Shown here piece by piece: positions 34,578-45,404 of a stretch of 64,000 nucleotides of DNA. The stretch is from Neckera pumila (Eukaryota; Streptophyta; Bryopsida; Hypnales; Neckeraceae), in the NCBI GenBank assembly GCA_963969595.1, contig OZ018417.1:2544501-2608500 (forward strand), in the 5' to 3' direction. The position numbers and the translations under genes are program-made. Each line of letters starts with the position of its first letter. The first letter of the stretch is position 1. A model generated the notes under the pieces. It was not told the origin of the DNA. It saw nothing but the letters and a program-made list of their open reading frames with translations, and did no database searches.

Positions 34578-35425
34578 GTATAGGTCGTGGCAAGCATGAC
34601 AACTTCTCTGATGAAAATATGGTGGAGCATTTGCCAAAGCCAAAACCAAAACGATTGAGGATGCAGCTTGTTGTTCCACCAGTATCGCCTGCAATAGTTC
34701 CATCTCGACAGGTGTCTTCGCGTTTGCAATCTGGGGGCTATGTTTCACCGTGGCAGTGGATGCAACCAGGCTGGATGCCACCGCAGCACATGCAACCCCC
34801 GCCATGGATGATGGGAGGACCGTCAGCTTCTAATGCATATGGGGGGCCGTGGGATGGACCATGTCAGCCTACAGAGCCATGCTCTCCTGACAGTTTAGGC
34901 AGAGACTCATGAAGAAAAAGGCGTCAAGTTTATGATAAAGAAAGTGCAGACCGCAGCACTGTGGGGATGAAACCGCACCAGCTGCGTATCCTTGCTGGTG
35001 GTGAAATTGATAGTGCATGTGATGGAAAGAATGCATGGGATGATAGTGTGCGGACTTATGTTCCACGCATGTTGGACCTGAGTGTGCTGGAGTGGGAGGG
35101 CCAGAAGTCAGAGGCAATACATTTACTGCGAAAGACTTTGGATGATGAATTTGAATATATTGGGTATCCTATGAGCATGCTGGGATTTCGTAATGCAATC
35201 AAGCGATATATGAAGGCTGAGAGGTCCAGGCTGAAGACCAAGTTCATGGCTAGCACGGAGTATTGCCCAGTACATGTGGAACCGGGGCAACGGAAGAAGC
35301 TGAAGGCATATTGGAGAAGTGAATTGCAGCAGGCTAAAGCAGCAAAAATGGTGAGCGCCCGTGCGCATGTCACAAATTACACAATGATGGGAAGGAAGGG
35401 GAAGGTCGGAAAGGAGGCAACATTG
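34578..35425 (+). pseudogene. CACTA second gene, central exon with conserved block
   Basis: Acceptor GTGTAG| at 34577. Pro/Met/Trp-rich segment (SPWQWMQPGWMPPQHMQPPP), TGA at 34910-34912, then a well-kept block: MKPHQLRILAGGEIDSACDG, WDDSVRTYVPRMLDLSVLEW, LRKTLDDEFEYIGYPMSMLG, IKRYMKAERSRLKTKF and YWRSELQQAKAAKMVSARA. The TGA fits CGA-to-TGA. The donor is near 35425 (TTG|GTAAAA). The block has the look of the conserved part of CACTA second ORFs. Confidence 0.6.
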
Positions 35426-36146
35426 GTAAAATTGCATTGAAGGACTCTTGCCCTTGTATTGTAGAAGGTGTGATTGAATTTGGGAAGTGATAAGGCATTT
35501 GTAGTGTGCATGCTTTCTTATCATTGTCTTCTGTGTATAACCTGCAGACGGTGGCAAAGCAAGGCAATGCGGACGTCACTCCAATGGCCCCAGGCATACA
35601 GCAATTGAACGCAAGTGGACCTCTAGCATCGGTATGTTTTGCTGGGCACAAATCCATGCATTTCAATTGAACATTCTCTGGAGAGGATTGCAGGGGTCAA
35701 GCATTTTCCTAATAACACAAGTATGAGGAAGCCAATGATAAAAGTTATCCATTTTAAAGGTTGTCAACAATGTGTGATGCAAGGATTCTGTACAGGCAGT
35801 CGTTAGCCGGAGACACTTGAAATATCTGAAGTGCAATTGTAGTTATTTTTTTCCCATGCAGTCATTCATGAGTCAATATTCCATGTGAAATGCAGCGGTG
35901 GAAGCCATTCATTTCACATGATCTCATATAGAGTGATGGAAGATGAATACATACATTGTTGCAGTCATTAGTCATTTCAGAGTTATTCGTAGTGATCCTT
36001 AATTTGTAAGCAATTATTGAAGACTGATGTAGTCATTCTTTAGAAAGTCTGCAGTCATTTCCTGAGAGGTTCCCACTTGCGAAGAGAAATGACTTCGTTC
36101 TGTAATGAATGACTAAGAATCCCAACCTCTGGGGTGCTGCATGCAG

Positions 36147-37069
36147 GCTCTCACTGTGACATCTGAATTGCAAATCTCCACATTGGAAACCTGAGAGAAT
36201 GACAGGGACAATGAGTACCGTGAAATGCGCCATACCCAATCTGAGATGAAGGATGCTTTACAAGAGATGAGGTCCATGTTGTCAGTATGCATGGCAAATT
36301 GGGGGGGAATGATGAAGATTACAATGACACATTGAAGTCTGCTATGAAGCCAGCCTTGAATGGACCTTCTGTTGTACAGGTGATGGGAAAATAGCCTACC
36401 TCCAATTTCAAGAAGACCAAACACTGTGAAGCTACACGCAGTCATACGAAGGAAAGTGACGGTCATGATTCTCCAGAGGTGACCAATGCTCCTCCTGCCA
36501 AGGATGCAGCAGTCATAGTCACATCTCAGAAAATGCACTAGGAGGAGATGAAGGAGGACCCACAGAAGAAGGTAATGGACACGTCAGCTGCAAAGAAGTC
36601 TGTCCGAACTATGGGATCTATGGATGTAGATGCAATTGCTCATGTTCACAAAATGGGAAAAGAAACCACAGCAGTAGTGGAGGTGAGCAATGACATTGAA
36701 GAAGGAGTGGACGTGGGGAAGGACATGAGCGTGCAGTGCGACTTTGATGAAGGTGGCAAAAATGAAGGGATTCAGAAGGCTGGAAACATGAAGCAGTTGA
36801 AGTGTCTTGCTGGCCTAGATCCTCTTCTCAACAAAGGCAAAGCAGCAGCATCAAACAAGGGAGTGCCCGTACGAAAGTCGGCAAGGACGGTTTCAAAGAA
36901 GACTGAACTTTTGGCGAGTGCATCAGTGATCGAGGCAGCAGTGGGTTTGGTGGCAGCCTCTAAAGCAGCACAAGAGAGAGGTGGAGTTCCACGTCTTTTT
37001 GCGTCTCCAACTAAGAAGAGGGGTCAGCCAAAACCTACTGTGAAACTTTTAGCACAAGATGCAGTGGAG
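36147..37069 (+). pseudogene. CACTA second gene, coiled-coil and Lys-rich exon
   Basis: After acceptor GCAG| at 36146 it reads LTVTSELQISTLET, TGA (36192), then REMRHTQSEMKDALQEMRSM, a coiled-coil-like stretch. A run of seven G shifts frame. TAG at 36392 and TAG at 36539 follow before 176 open codons (KVMDTSAAKKSVRTMGSMDV ... RLFASPTKKRGQPKPTVK). Donor GAG|GTAAGA at 37069. All stops fit C-to-T changes. Confidence 0.55.
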
Positions 37070-37598
37070 GTAAGATGATGTAGTCCTCATATGTTTGTCA
37101 TATGTCTTCATGTATTGAAAGGTGCATAGCAGTTTCTCATTTTTCAATTTCAAGTGATATGAGTGCATGCAAGTTCATTGGAAGGAATGAACTGTCACAG
37201 TACTATGAAGAAGACCTAAAAAATAAGCTCTTCTACCATGTTTCATAAGCCTAGCTTGTAAGAATAGCAGCAGACATATTTCACAATTTAGCATGTTGCA
37301 TGATTTGGTAGGAAAACAGTAGTTCCATGTCAGAAATGTTGACTATAATGCTAGAAATGGTGAAGACTCACAAGCTTCTTGGTTCTCTCTTCATGTGCAC
37401 ATGTTTGCAATGCTAACTTATTGAGTATGAAAATAGATTTCCAATACTATGGAAGAAATTGTAAGAGAACGTACTTAGTACATGATGTACATATAAGAAG
37501 TCTAACATTATAAGAGTAGAGTAGTAGAGCGCATGTCTTATAGGGTGGGACCTTGCCCTTGTGCAAATGTCATTCTCTCGTTGTACTTTTATGTGCAG

Positions 37599-37974
37599 CT
37601 ACTTGAAAAAATTGGGGATCCATACGACTTCTCAAAGTCAGCCTTCTCAACGCAGTTGCACACATCTTCAACTTCTGCAAGCATCACTGAAAACATTGAG
37701 TCTTCCATGCAGACGTTTGTGGAAACTAAGAGCACTGATTTCCCACTTCTTGAGCACACCGCTTCCACAGCCACTGAGCGAGCCACTGAGACAAACTTGC
37801 AAGGTGAGGGGACTTGTGGACCTCGTGGTTCATTTTGGCAATTGTCCCCTCACCTTGCTTTGAAGTATGACTCTGAATTGTTCTCTTCTAATGTGCAGAG
37901 GACCTTGGCAAAATGTGACAGCCGGACAAAAGCAGTAGGGGAGAAGAAGGTGGTTGCTTCCAAGGTAAGAAATA
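37599..37974 (+). CDS. CACTA second gene, penultimate exon
   Basis: Acceptor GTGCAG| then LLEKIGDPYDFSKSAFSTQL, a Ser/Thr-rich part and ALKYDSELFSSNVQRTLAKC. Ends KVVASK with donor AAG|GTAAGA at 37974. Open throughout. Confidence 0.5.
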
Positions 37975-38019
37975 ATTCAGCGTGAAGTATGCACTGCCCT
38001 ATACCTTCTTTGGTCTAAA

Positions 38020-38173
38020 CACTAGTAAAATACAAGCCATAAATAACTTGTCTACAATGACTGTAACAGTCATTGTGACAGTCATTTAAGACAACAGTGA
38101 CTACAGAATGATTGCAAAATGATTGTTCTAGTCATTGTAGACAAGTCATTTACGACATCATTTTTTACTAGTG
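38020..38173. mobile_element. 154-bp CACTA-type MITE inside the large CACTA element
   Basis: Ends CACTAGTAAAA and TTTTACTAGTG, closely matching the host element's tips, flanked by AAA on both sides (38017-38019 and 38174-38176). The interior is made of AGTCATT/AATGACT words like the host's subterminal regions. It lies in the presumed last intron of the second gene. Probably an internal-deletion derivative mobilised by the same transposase. Confidence 0.85.
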
Positions 38174-38517
38174 AAATCTCTCCTTCCACTACTTTGCAAT
38201 GACTATGCTGTACTAGGAGTCCGAAATCACTTTGTCCTTACTAAACAATTTGTAGGATGTATGCTTCTGTAGTCATTAAGTATACTTGCTTTTAATTGTA
38301 CTAAATGCCTAAATTAAGGTCATTTGTAGTCTTTTGTCGTTTATGTCAGTATCAAATGACTATGAAATATCTGAGTAATGACTCCTTGGCAATCATTTGC
38401 ACTCATTTCCAGCGTTGGTTCCTTGCCTTTGTTGTTCAATATGAAGCACCATCCTTGCTTTTTGCTTATGCCCATTTTCTGACTTTCCCTGACGTATACT
38501 TTTGTATGTAGTTTCAG

Positions 38518-38778
38518 CTGGGTCAGCAAGTCCTCCTCATGAATCCAGAGGACTCAAAGCAAGCTGTGGCTTCAGGTGTGATCTCTGGATTAGGGGGATA
38601 ACATGAATACCATTTCATAAGCATTCCCACCTCGTGGTTCAAGGTGGATGTGAAGGAGGCAATCTGGCCGCACGTGTCGCTCATGTTTGCAAACGAAAAT
38701 GCAGAGCAGGTGAAGCTGAAGGATGTGGTGAAGTCCAATACACTTTGGGATGGCAAGTTCATCAAAATCGTAAAGTGA
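38518..38778 (+). pseudogene. CACTA second gene, last exon
   Basis: After acceptor TTTCAG| it reads LGQQVLLMNPEDSKQAVASG, VISGLGG, TAA (38599-38601), then HEYHFISIPTSWFKVDVKEA, IWPHVSLMFANENAEQVKLK and ends IKIVK at 38778. The motif order (VA.G.I...GG.HEYH, WF.V.V..A, WP) resembles the C-terminal domain of second ORFs in plant CACTA elements. The TAA fits CAA-to-TAA. Confidence 0.65.
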
Positions 38779-39249
38779 AAGCTCCTTTTCATGTATGTAA
38801 GCTTGTATGTAGCTAGTTTTGAGGGTTTTCTATCTGGTGAGATCCATACTACATATACATTGCATATGTTGCAGTTTTGGTAAATTGTTTTCTCTGCAAG
38901 CAAAGACAACTACACAAAGCATGTTTGCATACATATGGGGGTCAATGCTCCTGTATGGCCACGATCTTATTTGAGTCATTTTCTACTAATAAATGACTAC
39001 TTGCAATCCATTGTGTCTTGCTTGTAATTAGTATAGTCCTACTTCTTTGTGTTTGCATACTGTCATTTAAAAGAGCCTCCTTCTCTCAAAATGTTGTCGT
39101 CTGTTTTTCCTCAGTTATTTCCAACTTGTAGAAGTCATTAAAAGCTAAGAACCACCTCTTGCATTCTTTGTACTATTGGACCCTATCCATTGACCAATGA
39201 CTATGGTCTCAGTAGCCTCCACTGCTAAGATGTCGACCTGGTCTACTCA

Positions 39250-39787
39250 CGACTTCTCAATAACTACCATATGACTACTACAATAAAATATTAATGGAAT
39301 TGGAAGCAAATACATGACTACAAACAATGACTAGTTTGAACCTATTGTAGTAGTCACTATCTATTGGAGGACCAATAATTCCTTGCCATGTTAGTTTGAA
39401 ATAGGGCCTACCAAATTTAGAACATGCAACTATGACTGAACAATGAATACAAACATACTTGCCACATGTAATCTTCACTGACAAGTCAGCGTTAATTTAA
39501 ATATAGAGCTTTCCATGTCAGTTGCCACGTTGTCCAGTCCAGTACATGTCAACAATGCACCGTCACTGACTCTGTCCAAGTAAGCAAGCCAGTCAGCAAC
39601 TCTACAGATGAAGTTCCAAATCAGCTAACGGATGACAAAGAATTCCTTTGTCCAGAATGACTGTAATGACCGAAATAACTGGTCCACAATGACTTGAAAT
39701 TGAAAATGCTATTGTAGTCATTCTGTAGTCAAATATGTCCTAAATTACTGCGTTTTCAGTCATATTACTTAGTTATTTACAGCCCAA
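39250..39787. promoter_or_regulatory. CACTA right subterminal region
   Basis: Non-coding and dense in TGACTA/TAGTCA/AATGACT words (for example near 39255-39350 and 39655-39780), mirroring the left subterminal region. Presumed binding sites for element-encoded protein, by analogy with En/Spm. Confidence 0.5.
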
Positions 39788-39799
39788 TTTCTACTAGTG
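39788..39799 (-). repeat. CACTA right terminal inverted repeat
   Basis: TTTCTACTAGTG, exact inverse of 24950-24961, followed by the TGG duplication. Confidence 0.9.
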
Positions 39800-40110
39800 T
39801 GGGCGCGCCCGGTCTGGTCTTACGCAGCTGAGGTATGGACACTAGACAACCACTGGACCCTTTCCAATCGTTACCTCACTCTCTCCTAGCCGCACGTCCC
39901 GTTCCTCACTTCCTCTCGTCCGATCTCAACCGGAAAGTACACACAAAACCTGCAACCCACACGTTCTTTACTCTTTCTACACTCTCAGACCCACCCAGCC
40001 GGAAGCGCACATACATACAACGCCTTTGGCGCGGACGGAGGCGTAAAAGTGCTCAAGGTCAGCCCCAGGGCTCGAGGGGAGTAAAGGAGTGAAAATGAGG
40101 ACGACCAGCC

Positions 40111-40118
40111 TTTATATA
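40111..40118 (-). promoter_or_regulatory. TATA box of C-minus
   Basis: TATATAAA on the minus strand, about 275 bp from the element's 5' tip, matching the motif at 14675 in C-plus. It would drive the C-family frame, now cut off from it by the CACTA insertion. Confidence 0.5.
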
Positions 40119-40393
40119 GTCTCAGGACCCCTGGCAGGTCATCATGTCCTTTTCCGGTCCAGTTCTCTATCGATCCGGTCCAGCCCTAATCCGATCTGAG
40201 GTGAAATCCGGATGTGATTCCGCTTCTGAATACTAACATTCTGACCGGATTAAATACAGTTTTCTCTTTACTGGATTATCGTTGCCTATCCCTAGTTTCC
40301 TTCTGCCCCTCTAATCGGATACGGATCCTAATTACCTATTTCCGTTCCATTATTTAAACAATTAGAAGAAAACCAAAAATTCCGGTTGCGACT

Positions 40394-40780
40394 TTTTCTC
40401 TAGTTTCCAGAACTTGTTGTTGTTTGGAAGCGACCATGGATTTGAGGCAAACGCGGAGTAAGGTTTATGTGGATCAAAGAAGTAGTTGGCCTTTCTCTGG
40501 TTTCCTAAAACTGTTACCACTTTTGGAGCAACTTCGGGTCGAGGGCGAGTGCGGGTAGTTGGGCAATCGCGGGTGGTGCAACTAGACAACAATTTAGAAT
40601 GGCAAGAAATTCATGCTCCTGGTAGACGACTGCGGGTCTAGTATGACCTTAAGTCTGAAGAGAACACGGGTCTAAGAAGAACACGGGTCAAAGTAGTGGT
40701 TAGCCTTTCTCTGGTTTCCAAAAATTGGCGTTGTTTGGGAGCGACCGCGGGTCTAGTGCGACCTTAGGCTTTTGCAAGGT
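40394..40780 (+). repeat. Mosaic satellite, continuation right of C-minus
   Basis: Carries on the array broken at 22218, with the same modules and orientation (TTGTTTGGAAGCGACC, GCCACTTTTGGAGCA-like, CAACTAGACAACAATTTAG). It ends in a GACCGCGGGTCTAGTGCGAC module near 40770. Confidence 0.7.
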
Positions 40781-41212
40781 AGGTTGAAAATTGGCAAAAT
40801 TATAATAACAAAATTCCATTTCAATTTTTGCATATGACCTCTAAATTTGTTCGTTTTTTTCTATAATTTCTTTGTAGTGTAGTAAAGCCAAAGATGAAGA
40901 AATTTCATTGAAATTTCTTTTGTGTATTTATTGAAAAAACTTCAAAGATGACATTAAATTTTGATTTATTTCAATAAATTGTAGAATTGACTACAATGAA
41001 AACTAACTCTATTGAATATTAAGACACTCTTAGAAATACTTATTACAATATTTTGATCAAATAGATTTGTGTAAAGTTGATTTTAACTATGTCTAATGTA
41101 CTTCATAAAATCATTAATGTTTTTGCTGAAACAATGATGTACAAAAGTCCTTTCTTCAAAAAACAAAATATAAACTTTGTTAATATATAAAACAATCAAT
41201 ACCTTAAATGAG
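40781..41212. other. AT-rich spacer, nothing recognised
   Basis: AT-rich sequence without long frames, inverted repeats or known motifs. Confidence 0.5.
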
Positions 41213-41312
41213 GCTGTTTGTTTGTTTGTTTGTTTGTTTGTTTGTTTGTTTGTTTGTTTGTTTGTTTGTTTGTTTGTTTGTTTGTTTGTTTGTTTGTTTT
41301 GTTTTGTTTTGT
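41213..41312 (+). repeat. (TTTG)n microsatellite
   Basis: About 24 uninterrupted TTTG units. The 'protein' in it is an artefact of translation. It sits directly before a dispersed repeat (family F), as do shorter (TTTG) runs at 46690-46710 and, inverted, at 57578-57600. Confidence 0.95.
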
Positions 41313-41660
41313 TTGTAGCATAGACAACTTCTTGACCGTGCGTCCCCCAGTCGCATGCTTGGTACCGTCGGAAAGCTCTCGCCGAGGAGGGGTGCACCCG
41401 CTTGGTTTCGTGGCGTTTGGAGCGGTGGTGCAAAAGTTATTGAATTTCAAAGTATTTATTGATTAAAAAATTAGAAAATTACTTTTACTTTGATTTTGGT
41501 GGCGTTCTTGCTACTAGGAGTGGAACCGAGAGTTAGAAAATTGCTTTTACTTTGATTTTGGTGGCGTTCTTGCTTCTGGGAGTGGAACTGGGAGTGGAAT
41601 CGAGCGTTAGAAATTTACTTTTCCTTTGATTTTAGTTGTGGCAACAACACAAGGCACACT
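41313..41660 (+). repeat. Dispersed repeat family F, copy 1
   Basis: Contains the conserved GC-rich block CGTGCGTCCCCCAGTCGCAT, a GGTACCGTCGGAAAGC motif, then an AGTTATTGAATTTCAAAG and ATTACTTTTACTTTGATTTT tail. A local 65-bp tandem duplication occurs at about 41471-41600. Related copies are at 46412-47060 (+) and 57355-57800 (-). Nature unknown. Confidence 0.6.
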
Positions 41661-41879
41661 AGTTCCATTTACAACAACATTTGTTCATAATCTTCAAGCA
41701 TCAAAAAATTATTTATATTCTTGAATGAATTCAAGAGTCAATTCATAAAAATTAATGGACTATGATAGTCTTCAAAATGAAGAATAAATAGTCCATAACA
41801 TTTAAAATACTAAAAATTTATTTAATTCACCTATAGAGTGTTGTAATATATTAAATGTATAACATATAAATAAGTCCTT
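41661..41879. other. AT-rich spacer
   Basis: No gene, repeat or motif supported. Confidence 0.4.
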
Positions 41880-42625
41880 TTAACCCCTAAAGGACCAAGC
41901 TGTGTTTTTTGGCAACATAGCGATTTTGGGCAGCTCACTATGAATGGAGTTTTATTTTTTTTCTTTGAAAATTTTACATAGCATATACCCAAGGAGGAGC
42001 TTTAAGGCCCAACAACTTTTGTAACTTTTGACTACATAGTTAAAAAGTTATTGCATGATATGTGATTTTCTTTGAACTTTGGGCAGTACGGGCAGCTTAA
42101 AACATTTCTTTAAAAATAACTTCTTAAAAAAATAAAAATTTGAAATTGGTTCTTTAGATTTATATATACATGAAAAACTTTGAATCATTTAATTTCAATC
42201 TATGAGTCAAAAGTTATGAGGAGTTTTAGTTTGCGGGTGGTTATGGTTTTCAAAGACTTCATACCTACCCTCAAACTTAAAATCCTCATAACTTTTTATT
42301 CATAGATTGAAATTGAATGGTTCAAAGTTTTTCATGTATATATAAATCTAAAGAACCAAATTTCAAATTTTTATTTTTTAACAAAGTCATTTTTAAAGAA
42401 ATGTTTTGACCTGCTTGTGTTGTCCAAAGTTAAAAGAAAATCAGATATCATGCAATAACTTTTTAGCTATGTAATCAAAAGTTACAAAAATTGTTGGGCC
42501 TTAAAGCTCCTCCTTGGGCACATGTTGTGTAAAATTTTCAAAGAAAAAAAATAAAACTCCATTCATAGTGAGCTGCCAAAATTGCTATGTTGCCAAAAAA
42601 CGCAGCTTGGTTCTTTAGGGGTTAA
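41880..42625. mobile_element. Foldback element with TTAACCCCTAAAGG ends, 746 bp
   Basis: The two halves (about 350 bp each) are inverted copies around 42240-42270. The left half runs AACCCCTAAAGGACCAAGC and on through GGCAACATAGCGATTTTGG; the right half is its imperfect complement ending CTTTAGGGGTTAA. TTAA lies at both tips, as expected for a TTAA-duplicating (piggyBac- or Kolobok-like) MITE. Related elements: 58218-59150, a half copy at 56117-56480 and an end at 46404. Confidence 0.82.
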
Positions 42626-42714
42626 TTACAATCATACCATATGTTTTTTTAATTTTCAAAAATGAATGTAAAACTAAAAAAATAAGACCTATTCCAATCT
42701 TTTGGGATCATATT

Positions 42715-43520
42715 AGCTTGCAATTGCCTGAGAATGTGGGTCAAGGAAGTAGTTGGCCTTTCTCTGGTTTCCAGAAGTTGGTGTTGTTTGGAAGCAACCA
42801 CAGATCTGGTGCAAACTTGGATCTGAGAAGAACACGGGTTTGGTGCAACCTTGGGTCTGAGAAGAATGCTGGTTTGGTGCAACCTCAGGTCTAAAGAGAA
42901 TGCGGGTCAAGGAAGTGGTCGGCCACCGTCTGGTTTCCAGAAATTGTTGCTACTTTTGAAGCGACTTCAGGTCGAGGGCAAGTGCGGGTAGTTGGGCAAC
43001 CGCAAGTGGTGCAACTAGACAACAATTTGAAATGGCAAAGAATTCACGCTCCTCCGTAGGTGACTGCGGGTTTGGTGCAAACTCGGCTTTGAAGAGAACG
43101 TGGATCAAGGAAGTGGTCGACCTTTCTCTGATTTCCAAAATTGGTGCTGTTTGGGAGCGACCATGGATCTGATGCAAAATGTTCTGAGGAGAATGCGGGT
43201 CAAGGAAGTGGTCGGTCTTTCTCTGGTTTCCAAAAATTGATGTTGTTTGGAAGCGACCGCAAGTCTGTTGTGACCTTTGGTCTGAGGAGACTGCGGATAT
43301 GATGCAACTTTGGGTCCAAGGAGAACACTAGTGAACAAAGTGGGCGATAGTCTTTGGTTTTCCAAAATTAGTACTGTTTGGGAGCGACAGCGGGTCTCAA
43401 GAGATTGCGGGTGGACAAAATGACCAATTTCTTTGTCTTGCTCACAATTGGTGCTGGTCCAGGGCAATTTTGGGTCGTTGGTGACCGCGGGTGCAAGACA
43501 CAGCAAGTGCTCGGGGAGGG
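42715..43520 (+). repeat. Mosaic satellite, third block
   Basis: Same module set and orientation as 21047-22218: GAATGCGGGTCAAGGAAGTG, GGCCTTTCTCTGGTTTCC, GGGAGCGACC, and CAACTAGACAACAATTTGA at 43010. Stops near the CACTTGGTTC stretch at about 43520. Confidence 0.7.
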
Positions 43521-45404
43521 CACTTGGTTCTACTACTACAAACCACGTGCGAACAAGTGGTTTCTAATAAACTATAATTTCAACCTAAAATTTTGAGCAT
43601 TGTTTGGTAATGACTATAGGTTTCTATTGCCAAAATTTCCAACTCAAATGAAATATGGAATGATTTCTAGAAGAGGTTGAACATGAACCTAAAATGGCAT
43701 ATTTTTCAACTCAAATATTTATAGAGAACACATTTAGATGACTATTGCATCAATATTCAACTCAAAATGAGCTTTCAATAGAGAATTATTTTTAGGATTT
43801 TTTTGTTCATTTTTTAGACAATTTTTTAGGATATAATATAGGGGTGTGAAAGTTATTTTTCAGTTCTGCAGTGTATCTATTTACTTCAAAAATTTGTAAC
43901 TAATTATCATTAGCAAATAAAAATATCAATAATTCAAAACATAAACTTTCAAATTAGGAGAATATATTCATATTTTTTTTGTTTTCATTTACTTAAATTT
44001 TAGGATATAATATAGGGGGTACAAAGTTTTGTTCGCACGTTGTTTGGATTAGATACACTAAGTGCACCCCCCGAGAGCAAGTGCATGGAATATAACATAA
44101 AGATAATAAAGTTGGAACAAACTCTGACGATTCCATCAAAGGGCAATCTAAGTGGGACAAAGAATCTTTTAAGTACCTCGAAGGGATGGCTGTAAGTGTT
44201 TGGTTTATGAGGACTCCTTTCACTTCCCTCCGATCTATGGTTAAATTTCCATTGGCATCATTTGGTTTGTCTATAATTTCTGTGCTTTTTTTTTCTAAGT
44301 GAGTGAAGTGACTCAAGATTTATAGGTAAGTTACTTTTGACTATTATGCAAATTTCCTAAATTTTTTCCAGAATTTTCAAAAATATTTTATTGTCCCAAT
44401 ATAGCCCCAAGTTTTATATCTCACTTTCCAATTTTGAGGCTTCTTAGTACTATTCATTATCTAATTAATCAAATTTCAAGATTAAAATACGGAGGAATGG
44501 TCTTATAGTAGCCCGTTACAAGTACCGTACCGAAGTAATCCAATAAAAAAATTAGTTGTATGTGGTGAGGAATTCAACAAAGTGAGTTTTGTTTATCTTG
44601 CATCTTGTAAAATCTTAAGTTTTCTTTTTGCTTGTTTTTAGGGTGAATGACCATCTCCATAGAGATGTTGGAAATGCCCCTTTTTATTTTGTTTGTTTCC
44701 ATGTTTCCTACATCTAATTAATTGAAACATCTAAGTATGTCTTTTCCAGCGATCTAGCACTTTTTTTGCTCTTATATTACAAAATTGAAGGTAAGGAATT
44801 CCGTTGGTAATTACCATTATCTAAAAGTTTTGTAAAGTTAAATTTTTAAAGAATTATAAATCCAATTTTGAAGTAACAATCTAAGAAATCATGATACTTT
44901 TTTAAATGCAACAAAAAGAGTAGGTACTTCTTGCAATCGCCTACTTTTTTAGAACCATTCATACTAAGATTCATACAAGAAGTACCAATTTTTCAAGCCA
45001 GCGTATTGCTGTTTTAATACATCCTACGCTTATATCCTTTTTTTTGGGGGGGGGGCCCAAAAATAGAGGCAAACCATTGCATTTATCAACACTTATGAAC
45101 ATTCAAAAATCCCACAGTATGGACTGCAAAACATTAGCATCTGAATAGACAAAAGTCCCTTTTTAGGGTCCTTCAAAACGCACTTGAAAAGGTCACATTT
45201 GTATGAGAAAAATGGCCAAAAGGATGTAGCATATTTGGATCCATTTTTGGAGGCAAATTTGCTACATGTATCCAAAATTCCAAATGATTTGGAATTTTAT
45301 AAAATTTAGTTCAAAAATAATAAGTACAATGAAATAGAAAATGATTCAGAAGAGTAAATACAAAAGAAAATCGTAATTTGTTTTGAAAATGTTAACACCA
45401 ATGC
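43521..45404. other. AT-rich region, nothing recognised
   Basis: About 1.9 kb of AT-rich sequence with homopolymer runs (a T-run, G-run and C-run at about 45040-45060). No long frame or RNA gene is supported. Confidence 0.5.

Larger units (their letters stand above)
31263..38778 (+). pseudogene. CACTA second gene (TnpA-like), multi-exon and decayed
   Basis: Gene-level entry. A likely first exon is ATG 31263 to 31372 (MTASSGEEKTSYKQARDARV) with donor CT|GTGAGT. Further supported exon-like blocks are about 31808-32057, 34578-35425, 35548-35631, 36147-37069, 37599-37974 and 38518-38778, most with GT/AG borders. Stops occur at 34910 (TGA), 36192 (TGA), 36392 (TAG), 36539 (TAG) and 38599 (TAA). 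A frame shift occurs in a run of seven G at 36301-36307. In other plant CACTA elements the second product binds subterminal repeats. Here only gene position and the C-terminal block support that role. Confidence 0.65.
24950..39799 (-). mobile_element. CACTA (En/Spm) transposon, 14,850 bp
   Basis: Terminal inverted repeats CACTAGTAGAAA at both ends, flanked by the 3-bp duplication TGG (24947-24949 and 39800-39802). Removing the element rejoins C-minus into the sequence seen intact in C-plus near 14.99 kb. It contains a transposase gene on the minus strand (25636-29773), a second gene on the plus strand (about 31263-38778), subterminal regions rich in AGTCATT/AATGACT words, and a nested 154-bp CACTA MITE. 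Both genes have nonsense codons, so this copy is unlikely to be autonomous. Confidence 0.93.
22219..40393 (-). mobile_element. Element C-minus, split by the CACTA transposon
   Basis: On the minus strand it begins near 40393 with GTCGCAACCGGAATTTTTGG and ends at 22219 with GCCCTGTGCTGCGACA. The first base of the 5' tip appears mutated (A for T). Flanks CTTTC and TTTTC form a near-perfect 5-bp duplication inside the satellite. Its own sequence is 22219-24949 plus 39803-40393 (about 3.3 kb). It carries a minus-strand frame (24949 to 23332) and a minus-strand TATATAAG at 23183-23190 about 1 kb before the 3' end. Confidence 0.75.

Noticed and set aside
41083..41466. Protein frames with (NKQT)n or (FVCL)n repeats
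   Set aside because: They are translations of the (TTTG)n microsatellite in different frames.
45040..45065. Runs of T, G and C as a programmed frameshift or G-quadruplex site
   Set aside because: No gene is present around it; a homopolymer run or assembly artefact is simpler.
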